In this document: piece by piece, positions 1 through 6,186 of the stretch | Layout: every line of letters starts with the position of its first letter | Numbering within the stretch: the stretch's first letter is position 1 | Assembly (NCBI GenBank): GCA_046048875.1 | Contig: JBJOFG010000010.1 | Coordinates: 62,001 to 126,000, forward strand | From: CAIZGX01 sp046048875 | Lineage (GTDB): Bacteria; Bacteroidota; Bacteroidia; Flavobacteriales_D; Sanyastnellaceae | Direction: 5' to 3' | Length of the DNA: 64,000 nucleotides | The notes under the pieces: model-generated | Database searches by the model: none | What the model saw: only the letters and a program-made list of their open reading frames with translations | What the model was told of the DNA's origin: nothing | Position numbers and translations under genes: made by a program

Positions 1-288
1 TCTAATGTAGACCTTCAAAATTTTTTTGTACATCTGTAGAACAACAGAATGGTTTTCACAGGCAGCGTGGGAGTGATTCAATTCAATATTGAGAAAATCT
101 GGAAGGATTACTGTTCAAGCGTTTTACGAAATGTCTTTGGGGTGTGACTCGAGTCTAGTCACAATGAGACCTCTGATAAAAATACGCAGTTATTCGTAGT
201 GAAATTTGTGTTTCACTGTTTGACCCTAATGGTCGTCAGTGAATGCCCTCCAGATGAAATGATAGAGATGATCTTCTTCGAGGTGTAT
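1..288. other. Non-coding, hairpin-rich region 3' of the HEPN gene
   Basis: I find no credible reading frame in these 288 bases. Several small inverted repeats are visible: GTGACT/AGTCAC (144-149 with 157-162), AGTGAAA/TTTCACT (198-204 with 211-217, 7 bp stem, 6 nt loop) and GACC/GGTC (222-225 with 231-234). The region lies directly downstream of the Abi-type gene in that gene's direction of transcription, so it could be a structured 3' UTR or part of a non-coding RNA. The window edge truncates it, so nothing can be said about the next gene. Confidence 0.4.
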
Positions 289-969
289 TTATATTTTCAA
301 AATTTGATCAGCCTTACTTTGAATGTTATCTATATCTTCAAAGAAAGGGATGAGATTTGGGTCAATCCATTCGACTAAAGTATATATGGTTGCTCTGATT
401 TTTAATGCGTCTGAGCAATCAATAGTTTGTCCATTAAAGCAGATGGGTTCACAATGATTAACTCTGTTTCTGAAGTCTTTTATTTTATCTAACTTGTCAT
501 AAATGCTCGCTCGGTTTTCATGCGCAGGTTTGTGTGGAAAGATGTGAATGGACTTTCCGCCAATTAATGAATAGTGGTGAGAAAGAAAGAGTGCTATCCA
601 GAATCCAAATGTTTGATCTGAAATTATTTTTCCACTTGTTATGGGAATACCTCGTCGTTGTAATTTCATCTCTGTTTTTTGAACAGAAGATTTAAGAAAG
701 TAATTGGAGTTTCTGAGCGAGTTGTCTCCCATGAATCCATTCTTTTGATTGATTATCCAATCGGTGTCTCTGAAGTGTGCATATAAAACAGTGTTTAATG
801 AATTTCTCAGGATTACTTCGAATTGGCTTAATAGCGGATGGAAAGCCTGGGCCAAACGAATATTTGCGTTGTAAAGCCTTTTTGCTCTGTCTTTCCTGTT
901 GGCAGTAGCTATTAGATAACGGTTATATCTTGGCCTGGATAAATATTTACTTCGTAATTCAATTTTCAT
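289..969 (-). CDS. Abi_2/AbiF-type HEPN-domain protein (putative phage defence or toxin)
   Basis: 226 aa, no signal peptide. The N-terminal half has the segment FEVILRNSLNTVL (residues ~50-62), which resembles the conserved helix with a Glu-x3-Arg-Asn pattern typical of Abi_2 (AbiD/AbiF) proteins. Near the C-terminus, R167 and H172 form RNRVNH, an R-x4-H motif as in HEPN ribonucleases. Members of this family are abortive-infection or toxin proteins that cleave RNA; RNase activity here is inferred. The gene stands alone on the minus strand. A strong divergent promoter on the plus strand starts 30 bp from its start codon and drives a candidate small RNA. No TAnnTTTG box is obvious for the gene itself. 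Family assignment rests on motifs only. Confidence 0.7.
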   Translation of the reverse strand: MKIELRSKYLSRPRYNRYLIATANRKDRAKRLYNANIRLAQAFHPLLSQFEVILRNSLNTVLYAHFRDTDWIINQKNGFMGDNSLRNSNYFLKSSVQKTEMKLQRRGIPITSGKIISDQTFGFWIALFLSHHYSLIGGKSIHIFPHKPAHENRASIYDKLDKIKDFRNRVNHCEPICFNGQTIDCSDALKIRATIYTLVEWIDPNLIPFFEDIDNIQSKADQILKI

Positions 970-974
970 ACTCG

Positions 975-1006
975 TTTGTCAATTTCTTAATTTCTGATTA
1001 TATTTG
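975..1006 (+). promoter_or_regulatory. Bacteroidota-type promoter (-33 TTTG / -7 TATATTTG)
   Basis: TTTG at 975-978 and TATATTTG at 999-1006 are separated by exactly 20 bases. This matches the known Bacteroidota sigma-ABfr consensus (TTTG, ~19-21 nt, TAnnTTTG). It points away from the HEPN gene and has no open reading frame downstream, so it probably drives the small RNA described next. Confidence 0.7.
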
Positions 1007-1011
1007 TATCA

Positions 1012-1096
1012 CATAGACTTGGTAAAGCCTCTTTCTCTCGTAGAAATGTAATCAAGTAAAAGAATTAAAGGAACTCTTCGTTGGGTTCCTTTTTTA
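1012..1096 (+). ncRNA. Candidate small RNA divergent from the HEPN gene
   Basis: A transcript starting about 6 nt after the -7 box would run to the terminator at 1067-1096, about 85 nt. It has no coding capacity: its only ATG (1047) is followed immediately by TAA. A 5 bp hairpin, TTTCT/AGAAA (1032-1036 with 1042-1046), precedes the terminator stem. The bounds are inferred from promoter and terminator; the family is unknown to me. Its position next to an AbiF-type HEPN gene invites the idea of an RNA antitoxin or guide, which is inference. Confidence 0.5.
1067..1096 (+). terminator. Intrinsic terminator of the small RNA
   Basis: An 8 bp stem AAAGGAAC/GTTCCTTT (1067-1074 with 1085-1092) encloses a 10 nt loop. 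It is followed by a T tract and, after AG, a second run of seven Ts. This is a clear rho-independent terminator on the plus strand, with no protein gene upstream of it. Confidence 0.75.
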
Positions 1097-1125
1097 GTTT
1101 TTTTAATTTGTTTAAGAGTTTCCGC

Positions 1126-1157
1126 GTATTTCTTTTTCCTTGTATTTCTTTTTCCTT
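1126..1157 (+). repeat. Tandem duplication of a 16 bp T-rich unit
   Basis: GTATTTCTTTTTCCTT occurs twice without a gap (1126-1141 and 1142-1157). It lies in AT-rich intergenic DNA. The rest of 1097-1296 shows no gene, RNA or further structure that I can support. Confidence 0.6.
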
Positions 1158-1296
1158 GTTTTTATCGCTTTTGTAATTCACTTTTATTTACAAGAAAGTG
1201 CTCATACGAACATTTAAAAGTAAATAGATTAGAAATTAAATTTTGATTTAGTTATGCGGGTTTATGCCGGGCAGAAGGGAGTTGGGAAGGCAATTT

Positions 1297-1381
1297 GCTA
1301 TGCGAGGGTTTCTTCGAAACGAGGGCAACTGGCGTTGCGAGGGTCCTATGGACGAAGGTTCTTCGAACGAGGGTCTTCGAC
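1297..1381. repeat. Mini-hairpin array A (GAGG spacers)
   Basis: Six consecutive self-complementary words: GC-TAT-GC (1297-1303), GTTTC-TTC-GAAAC (1308-1320), GCAAC-TGGC-GTTGC (1325-1338), GTCC-TAT-GGAC (1343-1353), GTTC-TTC-GAAC (1358-1368) and GTC-TTC-GAC (1373-1381). Each is separated from the next by exactly four bases, GAGG or GAAG. Stem length (2-5 bp) and sequence vary, but complementarity is kept. There is no plausible protein: the overlapping 62-codon frame just reads through the repeats. I do not recognise this as a named repeat family. Confidence 0.85.
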
Positions 1382-1450
1382 GATAGTTTAACAACGCAGT
1401 TCAGAGCTTATTGGCTTGTATTGGGAAATTGGAAAATCCTTTTTGTAAAT

Positions 1451-1469
1451 CTCGTACCATTGGTACGAG
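1451..1469. repeat. Perfect 8 bp inverted repeat with ATT loop
   Basis: CTCGTACC (1451-1458) pairs with GGTACGAG (1462-1469) around a 3 nt ATT loop. The geometry (perfect stem, 3 nt loop) is that of the neighbouring mini-hairpins, but with a longer stem and no array. A T-rich tract follows on the plus strand (1471-1481), so terminator activity is possible. Between 1382 and 1563 nothing else is identifiable. Confidence 0.5.
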
Positions 1470-1563
1470 AAATTTCTTTTTGAAATCAGGAATCAAATTT
1501 CATTTATTTGAAGTCAATTCAAAATTCAACTCGAAGGAAACGAGTATTTTATTGGTTTTTTGA

Positions 1564-1662
1564 ATTGGTGTCTCGAGCTATACTACGTCTAAAGAACTAC
1601 CTGATGAATTTAGCAATCAACTTCCCACGCTAGAGGCGATAAAGAAATCTTTTGAAATTTAG
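1564..1662 (+). pseudogene. Possible remnant of a gene 3' end
   Basis: An open stretch of 32 codons follows an in-frame TGA at 1561 and ends in TAG at 1660-1662. Its C-terminal part reads SKELPDEFSNQLPTLEAIKK, a normal-looking soluble protein composition. No start codon, promoter or upstream coding sequence exists in frame. It may be the decayed end of a lost gene caught between repeat arrays. The evidence is composition only, so confidence is low. Confidence 0.2.
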
Positions 1663-1672
1663 TTCTTTGGCA

Positions 1673-1732
1673 GTTTCTGTTGCGGAGAAACGAATCTCTT
1701 CGAGGAATGCTTCGCGAATGCCGCTGGCGAAT
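1673..1732. repeat. Mini-hairpin array E (GAAT spacers)
   Basis: Words in order: GTTTCT/AGAAAC with a 7 nt loop (1673-1691), CTC-TTC-GAG (1696-1704), GC-TTC-GC (1709-1715) and GCC-GCT-GGC (1720-1728). Each is followed by GAAT. The CTC, GC and GCC words recur in the same order, with the same spacer, in the array at 5941-6069. A further word, TTGC-GGA-GCAA plus GAAT, lies at 1774-1789 inside the adjoining 3' element. Confidence 0.85.
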
Positions 1733-1737
1733 TCTTC

Positions 1738-1790
1738 ATTTAAAGTTAAGAAAAGTTAAGAGAGGGGAAGAATTTGCGGAGCAACGAATG
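1738..1790 (-). repeat. Dispersed 3'-end element, copy 1 (G-less on sense strand)
   Basis: Read on the minus strand, directly after the stop of the Omp85-like gene (7 bp away), this contains the word TTGC-TCC-GCAA, then AAATTCTTCCC, then a pyrimidine-rich tract with two CTTAACTT motifs. Positions 1738-1776 contain no C on the plus strand, so the sense RNA is G-free for 39 nt. Copies 2 (27938-27983) and 3 (59820-59885) share the CTTCCC and CTTAACTT parts. Being C/U-rich and G-poor, it resembles rho utilisation sites; that role is inference. Confidence 0.65.
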
Positions 1791-1796
1791 GCTGAA

Positions 1797-2921
1797 TTAA
1801 AACGCCTCAGCGACCATGAAATAGAAGTAGCCGCCTTCTCGGCCGTAGGCGTAGTCGAGGCGAACATTTAGTTTTTCTTGAGGATTGACTACAAAGCGCA
1901 GTCCCGTGCCGACGGAGTATTTTATTCTGTTTAAATGAAGATCGTTGAGCTCTCCGAAAACATCACCGGCGCCTGCAAAGGTGGTTAAGCCAAAACGCCA
2001 GAAAAGCGGGAATCTGTATTCCACTTGTGCTCCCATGAAATACTTGTCTCGGAATCTATTCTTGGGGTAACCGCGAAGGATATCGTCGTTGCCAAGCGTG
2101 GCCATGTCGATAAAAGGAATGTTCCCGAAGTTGAATTTGTTTTTATACTGAAACGCAATGACGTGATTTTTCTTTATGCTCCAGTATTTTTGATAGATGC
2201 TGTTGATGTTGAAAAAATTAAATGTGCTGCCTAAGAAGTTGTTGAATAGATAAGTTGAAAATTCGAACAACATACCTTTTTGCGCATTAATTACAATGTC
2301 TCTTGAATCGTATACGCTTATAAATCCAATGGCTGATCCGATGCCTCCTTGTGATCCGCGAATGGTGCCAGATTCAAGCAATCCACCTGCTGTAGTTTTT
2401 ATTCCGTATTCTTTTTCGAATTCGTAGTCAAAACCAATGAAGAAGTCGGGTTTAACTTTTTTCAAGAACATGGATTTTATCTGAATGAGATTATACGAAT
2501 AACGCTCCATTTGATCTTTGCTCGTGTTGTTCCCTATGCCATAAAATTTATCAGGAAAATTTCTAAAGCGTAGATCACCTTTCAGCAGATAGTTTTCATT
2601 TCGCGTAAAAACGTTCCAAGATGCCCATAAATCGGCTTGCCTGTTTTGCGTGTAATCAGCAAGAAGTTGAATGTTGCTTGTACGCGTAGGAATCCCGGTC
2701 GAATCTTTCGCTTCAAGATTAAAGTAATGAACACCCGCTGCGCCCGCCGCCCAACGCGTATCAGGCGTGTAATACAAAAGGGGGAGAAGGAAAGTGCCTT
2801 CGGTTTCAGTTTTAACGGTGTCGTCAAGCGCACTAAATCCAAGAAACTTCTTTCGTTGCGAAAACGATATAGAAGAATAAAGGGCAATGCAGCAGAACAA
2901 TAATACTTTGATGCTTCTCAT
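1797..2921 (-). CDS. Omp85/BamA-TamA superfamily outer-membrane barrel without POTRA domains
   Basis: About 374 aa from the ATG at 2921 (an upstream in-frame ATG at 2951 would prefix ten charged residues before the signal peptide, so 2921 is preferred). A signal peptide (MRSIKVLLFCCIALYSSISF) is followed almost at once by the barrel. The C-terminal part matches the bacterial surface antigen domain: FATLGNDDILRGYP-like and RFR-type segments around residue 290, GTGLRF near 345, and the final aromatic residue (AEAF) typical of BAM substrates. With no POTRA repeats it is not BamA itself; such short proteins are of unknown function, perhaps a pore or lipid channel. It is the last gene of a tight operon, 45 bp after the DUF2490 stop from this start. 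Confidence 0.75.
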   Translation of the reverse strand: MRSIKVLLFCCIALYSSISFSQRKKFLGFSALDDTVKTETEGTFLLPLLYYTPDTRWAAGAAGVHYFNLEAKDSTGIPTRTSNIQLLADYTQNRQADLWASWNVFTRNENYLLKGDLRFRNFPDKFYGIGNNTSKDQMERYSYNLIQIKSMFLKKVKPDFFIGFDYEFEKEYGIKTTAGGLLESGTIRGSQGGIGSAIGFISVYDSRDIVINAQKGMLFEFSTYLFNNFLGSTFNFFNINSIYQKYWSIKKNHVIAFQYKNKFNFGNIPFIDMATLGNDDILRGYPKNRFRDKYFMGAQVEYRFPLFWRFGLTTFAGAGDVFGELNDLHLNRIKYSVGTGLRFVVNPQEKLNVRLDYAYGREGGYFYFMVAEAF

Positions 2922-2966
2922 CTTGAATTTTGCGACTAGACTCAAACGCAAATATAGATGTCAATG

Positions 2967-3683
2967 CTACTTTTCACGAATCTGTTCTGCTTTGTGATTG
3001 AATTCAATAAAGTATCCGATTTGAAGAAAGTCACGTCCGATTTCGTCGTTTATTTTATAGTCGAATTGGTGCAAGTACCCGATTTGAATAGACGTGTTTT
3101 TAGTGGGCTTGTAGTTCAGTGAAAGTTGAATTCGGTTCCTCTCGAAATAAGGTTCGTTGTTCGTGAAGAAAATTTCGTTGCTAACAGATATTAGATACTG
3201 GTTGTAAGCATCTCGCTCTTTTCCGAAGGGATAAGACAAGCCAAGTCTATAACGAAAGCGGTTACGATAGCCATTGCTCGTAAATCGCAATTCACTTCGG
3301 TAACGTTGTTCAATTCGCAAATTATATATCGATTGAAAAAGCGTTATTTGCGGCCAAATTCTGAATTCATTGTTATTCTTGGGCAAGACAAAATCGCCAC
3401 CTTCTCTATATGTTTGGTAACTGCCAGCGCCTAAAGTAAGCGTCGCGTTTTTTTGAAACTTGTAGCTTATTCCGCCTTTGTATTCATAATAGTGAAAGTC
3501 GTTGTACAGCTTCAATGAACGCAATTGTGCTTCCACTAAAAAACTTAATTTTTCATTTTGATTGAACTTGACATTTAAGATGTTCCAACTTCCTAGATTG
3601 TTTGCTTGCGCAGAAATATGCTGACAAGTAAGAACAATGAAAATGGAGGTCAGAAGTATTTTACCGCAGCGGAAGGAAATCAT
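2967..3683 (-). CDS. DUF2490-family outer-membrane protein
   Basis: 238 aa with a signal peptide (cleavage probably after HISA). The mature part alternates hydrophobic and charged residues in beta-strand fashion: QNEKLSFLVEAQLRS early on, then repeated blocks such as RIEQRYRSELRF, RNRFRYRLGLSYPF and DFLQIGYFIEFNHK. This is the pattern of the DUF2490 barrel family common in Bacteroidota, whose function is not established. It starts 3 bp after the Fic stop codon and is followed by the Omp85-like gene, consistent with co-transcription. Confidence 0.7.
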   Translation of the reverse strand: MISFRCGKILLTSIFIVLTCQHISAQANNLGSWNILNVKFNQNEKLSFLVEAQLRSLKLYNDFHYYEYKGGISYKFQKNATLTLGAGSYQTYREGGDFVLPKNNNEFRIWPQITLFQSIYNLRIEQRYRSELRFTSNGYRNRFRYRLGLSYPFGKERDAYNQYLISVSNEIFFTNNEPYFERNRIQLSLNYKPTKNTSIQIGYLHQFDYKINDEIGRDFLQIGYFIEFNHKAEQIREK

Positions 3684-3686
3684 AGA

Positions 3687-4484
3687 CTATGTATTCTGCC
3701 ATTTAATCTCTCGGTCTTTACCAATTAAGTTTATGCTTTCATAAAGTAAGTTGGCATTTACGAGAACACGATCCAATTCTTGCTCGAAGAATAGTGCAGT
3801 TGAATCGTTCCATTGGTCAGGATTGGAAAGAAGTTCTCTGAAGCTATTGCCAAGTGTAGTGATATATTCTTTTTTCTGGGGCGCATCGTTGATGAAAATG
3901 GGCGGGTATAAATTATACATCAACATCCAGTTTTTGGCAATTCTCGTCACCCTGCCGTTTCCATCTGCAAACGGGTGAATTCTGATCAATTCATGATGAA
4001 AATAAATAGCCTTTACGATTGGGTTGGAAATCAATGAAATCTTATAAAACAGTTCTGACACAAGCTGTGGGACAATTGCAGGTTCAGGACAAATGTGCGC
4101 CCCAATTTGCACAAAGGTTTGTCTGTAGCGGTTCGGATGAATCGCATTTGTCTCTGGAGAGACTAGACGAAGCAATTGAAACAGTTGAATTTCTTTTTCG
4201 AAATTATTGTGGCAAATGATCTCTTCAATAACGAAGTCTAAAGAGATTTTTAGATTCTGCATGTACTCTTTGGCCTCTTCTTCGTTTTGCGCTTCCATTT
4301 GAGCGTTTTTAATACTTAGAAGCTCCTTGAGGTTATTCACACCTTCGAGATAAATATCAAGAAGATCGTCGTCGAGGTGATAGCGGCTGTATATGATAAG
4401 TCTGTAAATTGATTTTACAACCTTATCGATTTCCTCAATTTTTTTTCTGTTGATTACAATTTTTTCCGGATCAATCAGCTTCAT
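3687..4484 (-). CDS. Fic-domain protein (probable AMP transferase)
   Basis: 265 aa, cytosolic. The catalytic Fic motif is complete: H170-PFADGNGR-V-T-R181, matching HxFx(D/E)GNGRxxR, with the flap-like QTFVQIGAHICPEP upstream (residues ~122-135). Fic enzymes usually transfer AMP from ATP to a hydroxyl group on a target protein. An N-terminal segment, DIYLEG (43-48), occupies the place of the inhibitory helix motif (S/T)xxxE(G/N) of class II Fic proteins. Here the Ser/Thr is Asp, so autoinhibition may be altered (inference). The gene starts 1 bp after the terC stop and is 3 bp from the DUF2490 gene, so it is embedded in a membrane-protein operon. Confidence 0.85.
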   Translation of the reverse strand: MKLIDPEKIVINRKKIEEIDKVVKSIYRLIIYSRYHLDDDLLDIYLEGVNNLKELLSIKNAQMEAQNEEEAKEYMQNLKISLDFVIEEIICHNNFEKEIQLFQLLRLVSPETNAIHPNRYRQTFVQIGAHICPEPAIVPQLVSELFYKISLISNPIVKAIYFHHELIRIHPFADGNGRVTRIAKNWMLMYNLYPPIFINDAPQKKEYITTLGNSFRELLSNPDQWNDSTALFFEQELDRVLVNANLLYESINLIGKDREIKWQNT

Positions 4485-4485
4485 T

Positions 4486-5178
4486 TTACTTGTGCTTTAT
4501 TGTTTTGAATTGAATAATATCTACACAAAAAGCAAAGGCCATTGAGAAGTAGATATATCCTTTCGGAATTTCGAAATGGAAGCCTTCGGCAAGTAGTGAA
4601 ACTCCAATCATCATTAAAAAGCAAAGGGCCAATATCTTAAAAGATGGGTGCTTCCTAATAAAGTCACTAATAGGTTTTGAGGCAATGAGCATGATTAGAA
4701 CTGTGACAACGACAGCCGTGTACATAATCCAAAGTTCTTGAACCATTCCAACCGCTGTTATAATAGAGTCTATGGAAAACACTAAGTCTAGAATGATTAT
4801 TTCAGAAAGTAATTTGCCGAACCCTTTGGCGGTTGACTGCGCCGCTGTATTTTCCTCTGCCTCTTCTGTTTTATGGTATATTTCTTTTGTGCTTTTGTAG
4901 ATGAGAAAGAGTCCACCAAGGATTAAGATGATACCTTTTCCTGAAAATGAAATCTCGAATAGTGTGAATAGCGTCTCATCTAGTTTTAGAATCCAAGAGA
5001 TTATGGCTAATAGCAAAAGTCTCATGACCATGGCTAAGCCAATTCCCCAATAACGTAATTTGTTGCGTTGGCTTTCGGGTAATTTGTCTGATAGTATGGA
5101 AATGAAGACAATGTTATCGATGCCAAGAATCACCTCCAAGGCGATCAATGAAAGTAGTGGGACGATTGCTTCGGTCAT
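4486..5178 (-). CDS. TerC/Alx-family integral membrane protein
   Basis: 230 aa with about seven hydrophobic segments. Both TerC half-motifs are present: VILGIDNIVFISIL near residues 16-29 and LVFSIDSIITAVGM near 128-141, each with the conserved Asp in a membrane helix. The family is linked to tellurite resistance, manganese export and metal loading of exported proteins; the substrate here is unknown. The start codon overlaps the preceding gene's stop by 4 bp (ATGA), and the Fic gene follows after 1 bp. It is therefore translationally coupled in the operon 5897-1797. Confidence 0.85.
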   Translation of the reverse strand: MTEAIVPLLSLIALEVILGIDNIVFISILSDKLPESQRNKLRYWGIGLAMVMRLLLLAIISWILKLDETLFTLFEISFSGKGIILILGGLFLIYKSTKEIYHKTEEAEENTAAQSTAKGFGKLLSEIIILDLVFSIDSIITAVGMVQELWIMYTAVVVTVLIMLIASKPISDFIRKHPSFKILALCFLMMIGVSLLAEGFHFEIPKGYIYFSMAFAFCVDIIQFKTIKHK

Positions 5179-5897
5179 AGTTTTAAGCCAAGGCCGATTC
5201 TTCCGCTGAAGAAGTTCGGGAATTGATTGAAGTTAAAAGTGCTTACGGATCTTTCCTCAACGGGAAGGTTGGCGTTGTCGAGAGTTTCGGATTTGATGAA
5301 ATTGTCGAAAAGACACAGCGGAATATTAAAATCAACAAAAATCTTTGGGGTAAAGAAGTATGTAATTCGTGGTGTTATAAAAGCTCTTAAACCGAAACTG
5401 CTTTCTGACGATGGAAAAGAGTTCGAAGTCAAGGGAGAATATTTGTTTTTTCCGAAGTAAGGATTCACTCCCACCCCGAGCGAAGGAACTAATTTGTTGT
5501 CTTTTGATTTGTTAAAGGTAAGAATGTACTCGTATCGAACAGAGATAGCGGTGGTTACTATGTCTTGTCCACTTACGAAAGGAATACCGTTGGTGTCTGC
5601 AATAAATTCTGTTTTCGCTCCAGTTTTTCCAATTTCAAAATTGGTCAATTCAATCTCATGGAAGTTGTTGTTTTGGGCTTTCCACTGAAACGCAATTGTT
5701 GGATGAAGAATTTGTGTACTTGTATTCGTGAATTGGTAAGAGGAAGTGTCAGAGAGTCGAATTGACTTGAAATTTTCTTCGAAGGTGATTAGATTGTAAA
5801 TTTTCAAACCATTTCTGTAATCGAGGTTTGTGTTTTGTGACCAACTGGTTGAAATCAGGAAGGTCGAGAATAGCAAAGCGATGAAATTCCTTTTCAC
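5175..5897 (-). CDS. Secreted protein, probable outer-membrane beta-barrel (unrecognised family)
   Basis: 240 aa starting with a clear signal peptide (MKRNFIALLFSTFLISTSWS). The remainder has barrel-like amphipathic strands (VRYEYILTFNKS, ITYFFTPKIFVDFNIPL, SGRIGLGLKL) and ends in a hydrophobic strand, but without a terminal Phe/Trp (LKL). I do not recognise a named family. It is the first gene of the five-gene operon, overlapping terC by 4 bp. Upstream is the mini-hairpin array 5941-6069; no TAnnTTTG box is evident. Confidence 0.55.
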   Translation of the reverse strand: MKRNFIALLFSTFLISTSWSQNTNLDYRNGLKIYNLITFEENFKSIRLSDTSSYQFTNTSTQILHPTIAFQWKAQNNNFHEIELTNFEIGKTGAKTEFIADTNGIPFVSGQDIVTTAISVRYEYILTFNKSKDNKLVPSLGVGVNPYFGKNKYSPLTSNSFPSSESSFGLRAFITPRITYFFTPKIFVDFNIPLCLFDNFIKSETLDNANLPVEERSVSTFNFNQFPNFFSGRIGLGLKL

Positions 5898-5940
5898 TGT
5901 TTTTAATTTTGCCCTTAACGCAAATGGGGAGGAGGATATT

Positions 5941-6069
5941 GTTACGAAGTAATAATCTCTTCGAGGAATGCTTCGCGAATGCCTCTGGCGAATGTCTGCG
6001 ACTAATGTTACGAAGTAACTAATCTCTTCGAGGAATGCTTCGCGAATGCCTCTGGCGAATGTCTGCGAC
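5941..6069. repeat. Mini-hairpin array B (two copies of a five-word unit)
   Basis: Unit order: GTTAC-GAA-GTAA(C), CTC-TTC-GAG, GC-TTC-GC, GCC-TCT-GGC, GTC-TGC-GAC, with GAAT or TAAT between all words. The first copy is 5941-6002 and the second is 6007-6069, an almost exact tandem duplication with 66-67 bp period. The word order CTC, GC, GCC is shared with array E. It contains no coding sequence. Confidence 0.9.
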
Positions 6070-6075
6070 TATTTT

Positions 6076-6186
6076 AACAACATAGTTCAAACAACGTAGT
6101 TTCAACAACATAGTTCTAACAACGAAGTTCCAACAACGCAGTTCCAACAACGCAGTTCCAACAACGTAGTTCAAACATCTCCGTTC
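6076..6186. repeat. 14 bp tandem repeat, 7 units plus a decayed eighth
   Basis: Units begin at 6076, 6090, 6104, 6118, 6132, 6146, 6160 and 6174 and follow AAC-AAC-nnn-GTT-C plus one base. The variable triplet is ATA, GTA, ATA, GAA, GCA, GCA, GTA; each unit can form a 3 bp AAC/GTT hairpin with that triplet as loop. The eighth unit (AACATCTCCGTTC) overlaps the stop codon of the dinB-like gene (6185-6187), so the array is immediately 3' of that gene. A single similar unit, AACAACGCAGTTC, lies at 1390-1402. Confidence 0.9.

Noticed and set aside
1295..1483. 62-codon open frame on the plus strand
   Set aside because: It reads through mini-hairpin array A; the protein has no family features and the repeats explain the openness.
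1680..1871. 63-codon open frame on the plus strand
   Set aside because: It spans array E and the G-less element and runs antisense into the Omp85-like gene; composition is dictated by repeats.
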